10,607 nucleotides of DNA from Spirochaetaceae bacterium (GTDB lineage Bacteria; Spirochaetota; Spirochaetia; Treponematales; Breznakiellaceae), in contig JAISZQ010000256.1 in NCBI GenBank assembly GCA_031269165.1, forward strand, positions 1 to 10,607. The letters are read 5' to 3'. Made by a program: the position numbers and the translations under genes. This document shows, in pieces, positions 6,901 through 10,607 of the stretch (position 1 is its first letter; the number at the start of each line of letters is the position of its first letter). Below the pieces are notes generated by a model. It did not search any database. It was not told where the DNA came from and saw nothing but the letters and a program-made list of their open reading frames with translations.

Positions 6901-6932
6901 GGCTGTTCCAAAACTTCTGTTTTGGAACAGCC
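6901..6932 (+). repeat. Perfect 13-bp REP-like hairpin upstream of the RAYT-like gene
   Basis: GGCTGTTCCAAAA (6901-6913), loop CTTCTG, TTTTGGAACAGCC (6920-6932): no mismatch in 13 pairs. It ends 12 bp before the ribosome binding site of the next gene. The arm matches the ends of the MITE-like elements (GCCTGTTCAAAA) closely. A REP-binding protein could therefore bind in front of its own gene. The stem is not followed by a T-run, so it is a poor terminator. Confidence 0.8.
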
Positions 6933-6956
6933 CCATCTCTCTACAGGAAGGTGTTT

Positions 6957-7463
6957 ATGAAAGGTCCAAGAGAATTGGCGGAAAACGTCTGGTACGAGGT
7001 TCGGACCGAGATTAATGTCGGCGAGCCTTTGTTCCGGTTGGCGTGGGCGGTGACGCTCTTCTACCGCGTCCTCATCGAGACGAAGGCAAAATACGGCTTC
7101 GAGATGCGCGGGCTTGCGCTCGACGGGACGCGGCTCGCGTTCTTCATCAAGCCCGCCAACGGGCTTGAGCTGCCCAAGATTATGCAGTGGCTGAAACAAA
7201 CGTTCTCCCTCCGGTTCAACGTGCGGACGGGAAGGAAGGCGCATCTTTGGGGGGAGCGGTACTGGTCGGAGATACTCGCGGGGGAGCCGCCGCCTGAAGC
7301 GGAAGAGGTTGACTGGGAGGCGGTTGTGGCGGAGGCAAAGACACCAATCCCGGAGGTAAAGGCCTACGCGCTGAGTTGGGACAGCCTAAGGACGGGGGTC
7401 TGGGAGGCGAAAACGAGTTTTTCTCCCAAAAACCAGCCCTTCCCCACTTCCCCGCCCGGCTAA
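6957..7463 (+). CDS. RAYT-like (Y1/IS200-type transposase fold) protein lacking catalytic residues
   Basis: A 168-aa protein starting at ATG 6957, five bases after AGGAAGG. Its order of motifs follows REP-associated Y1 transposases: WYEVRTEINVGEPLF (12-26) where these have the first strand, LFYRVLIETKAKYGFEMRGL (34-53), the central strand LDGTRLAFFIKP (55-66), then the helix LPKIMQWLKQTFSLRFN (72-88), and GRKAHLWGERYWSEIL (92-107) matching the usual GRTGHLWQGRYKS block. The metal-binding HUH motif that normally precedes the FFIKP strand is absent (R59, A61 in the aligned places), and the helix has F83 and F87 where family members have tyrosines. By the motifs it should bind DNA but not cut it. 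The last 60 residues are acidic then proline-rich. The start lies just after a perfect REP-like hairpin. Alternative: an unrelated small protein, but the GHLW-type block argues against this. Confidence 0.7.
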   Translation: MKGPRELAENVWYEVRTEINVGEPLFRLAWAVTLFYRVLIETKAKYGFEMRGLALDGTRLAFFIKPANGLELPKIMQWLKQTFSLRFNVRTGRKAHLWGERYWSEILAGEPPPEAEEVDWEAVVAEAKTPIPEVKAYALSWDSLRTGVWEAKTSFSPKNQPFPTSPPG

Positions 7464-7603
7464 ACGCCCCGCTTCACGGCAAAAACGACGTTACAAACGG
7501 CCTCGGTTCTCCGGACAAAGACGGCCTCAAGGAAAGGTCTGCCCTCTGCCGCAACGCGAGAGGTTGAAACAGCCTCGTCAGGCTATACCCGCAGTTTGAA
7601 TGA

Positions 7604-7627
7604 TGTCGGGATACGAGTATCCCGACA
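7604..7627. repeat. Perfect 11-bp palindrome abutting the right direct repeat
   Basis: TGTCGGGATAC-GA-GTATCCCGACA: 11 paired bases on each side of two central bases. Its right half is the start of the right 80-bp direct repeat. The left direct repeat has only that half, so the palindrome is special to the right junction. Confidence 0.7.
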
Positions 7628-7696
7628 CGATTGAAACAACGGATAAACAGCGTATTCCGTTAAGCATAAAAACCAAATACGGCCTTTACGCGCCGC
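7617..7696 (+). repeat. 80-bp direct repeat, right copy
   Basis: Same orientation as 6714-6793, about 82 percent identical by hand alignment, with the most conserved parts at its two ends (GTATCCCGACACGAT and CCAAATACGGCCTTT). It is followed after seven bases by the second MITE-like copy. The interval 7464-7616 otherwise holds only the right end of the RAYT-like unit. Confidence 0.8.
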
Positions 7697-7703
7697 GCGC
7701 CGT

Positions 7704-7851
7704 GCCTGTTCAAAAACCCCGCAGGATGTCCGCCTCCGCTGTGATTCGGGGGCGTTACGGGGGTCTGACCCCCGTAGAGGGGGATAGCGGAGGGCGAAGA
7801 CCGGAGCGAAGGGGGAGACTTCCCCCTTTTGCTGAGATTCTGAACAGGCTC
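7704..7851 (-). mobile_element. MITE-like element, copy 2 (inverted)
   Basis: Reverse-complement relative of 4424-4604. On the minus strand it reads GAGCCTGTTCAGAATCTCAG, then CAAAAGGGGGAA, a TTCGCTCCGGTCTT block, CCCCCTCTACGGGGGT, CCCCCGTAACGCCCCCG, and ends TTTTTGAACAGGC. It is 148 bp, lacking the roughly 30-bp insert of copy 1. Similarity continues about 25 bp beyond the left end (ATTGAC.G..G.. before GAGCCTG). From 7852 to 8023 there is only a stray end-like TTTTGGAACAGGC at 7871-7883 and no gene. Confidence 0.75.
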
Positions 7852-8023
7852 TTAGCGCACCGTCAATGAGTTTTGGAACAGGCTTGCGTGATTTGCGAAG
7901 CGTAACAAAGCGAATTGGAGTGGAAAGCACTGTTTTTGCGGAGCAAAAATGCGCCCAAAATCAAAAGAGCACCTAAACTATACCAAATCCTGAATTTTTC
8001 GGAAATCGGAATTGCTGACGGGT

Positions 8024-8917
8024 CTAGACTTTTACCCGCAGTTTTGCGCCGAGGATGCCGGTTGGTTTGACGAGCAGGATGATAATGAGGATGGAGAACG
8101 AGACCGCATCGGAGAATTGCGACGAGATGAAGCCTTTGGTGAAGGTTTCGGCCAGCCCCAAGATGAAGCCGCCGAGCATTGCGCCGGGGATTGAGCCGAT
8201 ACCGCCGAGGACTGCCGCGACAAAGGCTTTGAGGCCCGGCATCGTTCCCATCGTGGGAGAGACGAGCGGATAGGCGCAGGCATAGAGGAGGCCGCCCGCT
8301 GCGCCCAGTGCCGAGCCGAGCGCGAAGGTAAACGAGATGATGCCGTTCACGGAAATGCCCATAAGTGACGACGCGCCTAAGTCAAAGGACACGGCCCGCA
8401 TCGCCTTGCCGCGCTTGGTGAAGTTTACGATGTAGTTAAGGCAGAGCATCAGGGCGGCGGAGAGCGCGATGACGATGATCTGAATGTTCGAGATGGACAC
8501 AAAACCCAGGTTAAACTGCCGGAGGGTCGGCTGGGGAAACTGCCGGGGGTTGGGCCCGATAAACGGGATAACACGCGCGCCGTTTTGCAGGATAAACGAA
8601 ACGGCGATTGCGGTGATGAGCGAGTTGAGCCGGGGCGCTTTTCTTAAAGGCCGATAGGCAAAGCGTTCAATCGTGATGCCCAGCGCGGCGCAAAACAGCA
8701 TCGCCAGCGCGAATGCCGCCGCAAGCGCCCACGGCGACGTTCCCAAGGCGGTGAGCGTGAAGTAGCCGATATACGCGCCAACCATGAGAATATCGCCATG
8801 GGCAAAGTTTATGAGAAGCACTATGCCGTACACCATGGTGTAACCCAAGGCGATTAAGGCATAGATACTCCCCAGAGAAAGGCCGTTGACAAACTGCTGA
8901 ACTAAAAGTTCCCGCAT
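8024..8917 (-). CDS. livH: Branched-chain amino-acid ABC permease LivH
   Basis: A 297-aa inner-membrane permease, one half of the channel for leucine, isoleucine and valine uptake. The N-terminus NGLSLGSIYALIALGYTMVY and INFAHGDILMVGAY (11-49) are the LivH signature, followed by ERFAYRPLR (84-92). RGKAMRA at 169-175 and GLKAFVAAVLGGIGSIPGA at 228-246 are the cytoplasmic loop segments that meet the ATPase. The C-terminus is VKPTGILGAK, also standard. Hydrophobic segments fill the rest, eight or so spans. The start ATG at 8917 lies 25 bp after the livK stop with only a weak ribosome binding site, consistent with co-transcription from livK. The usual partners livM, livG and livF do not follow; instead come non-coding sequence, a MITE copy and the RAYT-like unit. 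Confidence 0.95.
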   Translation of the reverse strand: MRELLVQQFVNGLSLGSIYALIALGYTMVYGIVLLINFAHGDILMVGAYIGYFTLTALGTSPWALAAAFALAMLFCAALGITIERFAYRPLRKAPRLNSLITAIAVSFILQNGARVIPFIGPNPRQFPQPTLRQFNLGFVSISNIQIIVIALSAALMLCLNYIVNFTKRGKAMRAVSFDLGASSLMGISVNGIISFTFALGSALGAAGGLLYACAYPLVSPTMGTMPGLKAFVAAVLGGIGSIPGAMLGGFILGLAETFTKGFISSQFSDAVSFSILIIILLVKPTGILGAKLRVKV

Positions 8918-8942
8918 CGGCTTGTTTGCCTGTCTTACAGCG

Positions 8943-10079
8943 TTACGGGTTTACCGTCGTCTTGTACGCGGTTGTCAGCTTCCCGTCTTTCTTGACGATT
9001 TCCAGAATGACCGCGCCCTTGATCGGGTCCCGATTCGCGTCGTACCGAATGTTGCCGGTGATATAGTTGCCGGAAACCTCAGCCAGCGCGCCTTTGACCA
9101 CCGACGGATCGGCGCTTCCCGCTTTCACGATGGCGTCACGGAGCAACAGCACGCAGTCATAGCCGAGCGCGCTGAACGTGTCGGGCGTGTAGCCAAACCG
9201 CGCCTGGTACGCCTTCACGAAGGTCTGCACATTCGCGGCGGTGGATTCGGCGGAAAACCCGGTCGAGAAGAAGCCGTTGAGTGCCTCGTCGCCCGCATTG
9301 TCAATGAGCCCGTCCCAGCCGTCGCCGCCGAGAAGCGGAATTGTCATACCAAGCTGGCGTACCTGCTTTGCGATAAGCGAGACCGTCTGGTAATAGTCGG
9401 GCAGGAAGATGATGTCGGGATTGACCGAGCGTATCTTGGTAAGCTGGGCGTTAAAGTCAACCTCGCCGGTCTGATAACTCTCGTCAGCCGCGATCTCGCC
9501 ACCCTTCGCCTTAAACTGCTTGCGGAACGAGTCGGCCAAGCCCACACAGTAATCATTGCCGTTGTCAAAGAAAATCGCGGCCTTGCGCGCGCCGATAGTG
9601 TCGTAGGCAAAATTTGCCCCGGCAATACCCTGGAACGGGTCGATAAAGCAGGCGCGGAAAATGTAGTCCCCCGCCTGAGTGATCGCCTCGTTCGTCCCCG
9701 ACGGCGTGATAAGGATAATCTTCTGCGCCTGGGCGCGGTCAGAAATCGCTATCGTCGGCCCCGATGTCGAGCTTCCGATAACAAACGACGCCTTGTTCTG
9801 CGAGACGAGCCGATTAAAGGCGTTGATGACCTTCGCGGCATCCCCCTCGTCATCCTCGTCCTTGAAAGCGATCTGCTTGCCGAGAATCCCGCCCGCCTTG
9901 TTAATCTCCTCGATAGCAAGCAACGCCCCGTTCCGGCTCTCCGTGCCATAATGCGCGACCCCGCCCGAAAGCGGCCCGACATACCCGATCGAAATGGTAT
10001 TCGTGTCCTTCCCCCCGCCCGCAAAGGCAAAAGCGGAACACACAAGACCAACCGTGACTAAAACTAAAAATTTCTTCAT
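8943..10079 (-). CDS. livK: Branched-chain amino-acid ABC transporter substrate-binding protein LivK
   Basis: A 378-aa periplasmic-binding protein. The ATG at 10077-10079 follows AAAGGAG with a six-base gap. Residues 1-20 are a signal peptide (MKKFLVLVTVGLVCSAFAFA) with likely cleavage before GGGKD. A cysteine at 14 does not fit a lipobox well, so I favour a soluble or weakly anchored form. The mature part has the two-lobed Leu/Ile/Val-binding pattern: ISIGYVGPLSGGVAHYGTES, GALLAIEEINKAGGILGKQI, then VIGSSTSGPT (100-109) and ITPSGTNEAIT (124-134), the regions that contact the ligand in this family, and later FFDNGNDYCVG and LGGDGWDGL. Length is normal. The ligand is presumed to be a branched-chain or other amino acid; family members also bind amides and urea, so specificity is uncertain. 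Confidence 0.93.
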   Translation of the reverse strand: MKKFLVLVTVGLVCSAFAFAGGGKDTNTISIGYVGPLSGGVAHYGTESRNGALLAIEEINKAGGILGKQIAFKDEDDEGDAAKVINAFNRLVSQNKASFVIGSSTSGPTIAISDRAQAQKIILITPSGTNEAITQAGDYIFRACFIDPFQGIAGANFAYDTIGARKAAIFFDNGNDYCVGLADSFRKQFKAKGGEIAADESYQTGEVDFNAQLTKIRSVNPDIIFLPDYYQTVSLIAKQVRQLGMTIPLLGGDGWDGLIDNAGDEALNGFFSTGFSAESTAANVQTFVKAYQARFGYTPDTFSALGYDCVLLLRDAIVKAGSADPSVVKGALAEVSGNYITGNIRYDANRDPIKGAVILEIVKKDGKLTTAYKTTVNP

Positions 10080-10098
10080 AGAATGCTCCTTTCACGAG

Positions 10099-10127
10099 AG
10101 CATAGCGGAGGATCAAAAAGGATGCAA
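10099..10127 (-). promoter_or_regulatory. Promoter candidate for livK-livH
   Basis: On the minus strand TTGCAT (10122-10127), a 17-bp spacer and TATGCT (10099-10104), ending six bases before the ribosome binding site. The leader would be very short, as for the sugar permease pair. The -35 is weak (TTG only), as expected for a promoter needing an activator. Confidence 0.4.
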
Positions 10128-10136
10128 GCCCCCGCA

Positions 10137-10197
10137 GTACATCGAAATTATTCTAACTCAAAAAAAGGTGTACATTGAAATAAAAATCTAACTCAAA
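10137..10197 (-). promoter_or_regulatory. Tandem operator-like direct repeats upstream of livK
   Basis: Two imperfect copies on the minus strand share TTTGAGTTAGA at one end and TTTC(A/G)ATGTAC at the other: 10170-10197 (28 bp) and 10137-10162 (26 bp). Their starts are 33 bp apart, about three helical turns. The nearer copy lies 10 bp upstream of the livK -35 box. Looks like a paired activator or repressor site; the regulator is not in the window. Confidence 0.45.
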
Positions 10198-10205
10198 TCA
10201 AAATA

Positions 10206-10221
10206 GTCCTCGCAAGAGGAC
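10206..10221. repeat. Small hairpin with GCAA tetraloop
   Basis: GTCCTC-GCAA-GAGGAC, a perfect 6-bp stem with a GNRA-type loop, between livK and the transposase fragment. No T-run on either side, so not a clear terminator. It may be part of the end of the mobile element at right. Confidence 0.4.
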
Positions 10222-10236
10222 GAAGTGAGGTTAGAT

Positions 10237-10607
10237 TTGGAAACGAGAAAAAAGATTACGGAGGTAACGGCGAGACGTTACCGGGCATCGGACAAGAAGG
10301 GCAAGACCAAAACGCTTGACGAGTTTTGCCAGACCACGGGCTATAACCGCCGCCTCGCACCTGCTCTCAAACGGGGACGGGACGCGGCTCGCAACATTTG
10401 ACGGCGAAACGACCGCGCTCAAGGCGGCAAGGCCCAAGGGGAAGCGCAAGGCGGGCGGGGGACGGCCCCGCGCGTATACGGACGAGGCAATCGCCTGCCT
10501 GCGCAAGGTGTGGGCGTTTTATGATTTTCAGTGCGGGACGCTGCTCGCCCCGCTTATGAGGCTGCAAATGCCGGTTCTTGAGGGAAGCGAAACCTTTGGC
10601 ATAACGG
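10237..10607 (+). pseudogene. Frameshifted transposase/integrase N-terminal fragment (spirochaete rve-integrase-like family, tentative)
   Basis: TTG at 10237, six bases after GAGG, opens a frame reading ETRKKITEVTARRYRASDKK, then TLDEFCQTTGYNR, which resembles the N-terminus of integrase-core transposases that I associate with Treponema genomes. This frame meets TGA at 10399-10401. A second frame, offset by one, carries ASHLLSNGDGTRLATFDGET, then a basic glycine-rich stretch (KGKRKAGGGRPRAYTDEA) and ACLRKVWAFYDFQCG..LAPLMR to the window edge at 10607. Comparing GYNR-ASHLL with the expected GYNRKYA.HLL suggests a loss of five bases near 10350. The catalytic rve domain would lie beyond the window. 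A GTG at 10225 is an alternative start. The family name is from memory, so moderate confidence. Confidence 0.6.

Larger units (their letters stand above)
6893..7590 (+). mobile_element. Putative RAYT-like transposon unit bounded by inverted ends
   Basis: The gene at 6957-7463 lies between two inverted terminal sequences: left GGGTATAAGGCTGTTCCAAA (6893-6912), and right, read on the minus strand, GGGTATAGCC followed by TGACGAGGCTGTTTCAACC (7590 down to 7562). Both have GGGTATA, then GGCTGTT-TCAA/CCAA. The 80-bp direct repeats lie outside these ends. The boundary is my inference from symmetry; it does not match a named insertion sequence that I can recall. Confidence 0.5.

Noticed and set aside
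7933..7949. TTTTTGC-GGA-GCAAAAA stem as livH terminator
   Set aside because: Seven A/T-rich pairs with no T-run beyond the stem; about 75 bp past the stop. Not convincing.
8922..10061. 379-codon plus-strand open frame
   Set aside because: Antisense of livK, which has clear family motifs, signal peptide and ribosome binding site.

Overview
The window is GC-rich bacterial DNA. It looks most like a spirochaete of the Treponema type, probably host- or gut-associated. This rests on the HU/Ig-fold (DUF4469-type) protein, a LpoB/CsgG-like exported protein, a short AFAFA-GGG signal peptide style, and the N-terminus of an rve-integrase-like transposase that I associate with treponemes. The assignment is by family memory, not by a search.

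Layout. Positions 1-217 (minus) hold the start of an exported protein. Positions 218-1040 are non-coding, with three copies of a CGTCATTGCG-ended palindromic repeat and a 7-unit, 23/24-bp tandem array. At 1041-1802 (minus) is an HU-like/Ig-like DNA-binding protein. Its long leader contains a G11 tract, and its promoter candidate is at 2072-2099. Positions 2192-2460 carry two more full copies and one half copy of the same palindromic repeat. At 2597-4375 (plus) are two MalF/MalG-type sugar ABC permeases, without a binding protein or ATPase in view. At 4424-4604 is a MITE-like element, followed by a doubtful 74-aa ORF. At 4901-6634 (minus) is arginyl-tRNA synthetase. At 6893-7590 is a putative mobile unit carrying a Y1-transposase-like (RAYT-like) gene. 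An 80-bp direct repeat brackets it, and a second, inverted MITE copy follows at 7704-7851. At 8024-10079 (minus) are livH and livK for branched-chain amino-acid uptake, without livMGF. A frameshifted transposase fragment runs off the right edge from 10237.

The housekeeping parts (argS, the two transporter pieces) look ordinary. The most interesting part is the repeat system. The RAYT-like protein has lost the HUH histidines and both candidate tyrosines. It sits behind a perfect 13-bp hairpin whose arm (GGCTGTTCCAAAA) closely matches the ends (GAGCCTGTTCAAAA) of two MITE-like elements elsewhere in the window. This suggests a domesticated, catalytically inactive REP-binding protein with its cognate palindromes. 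A second, unrelated palindrome family (CGTCATTGCG) fills the left intergenic regions.
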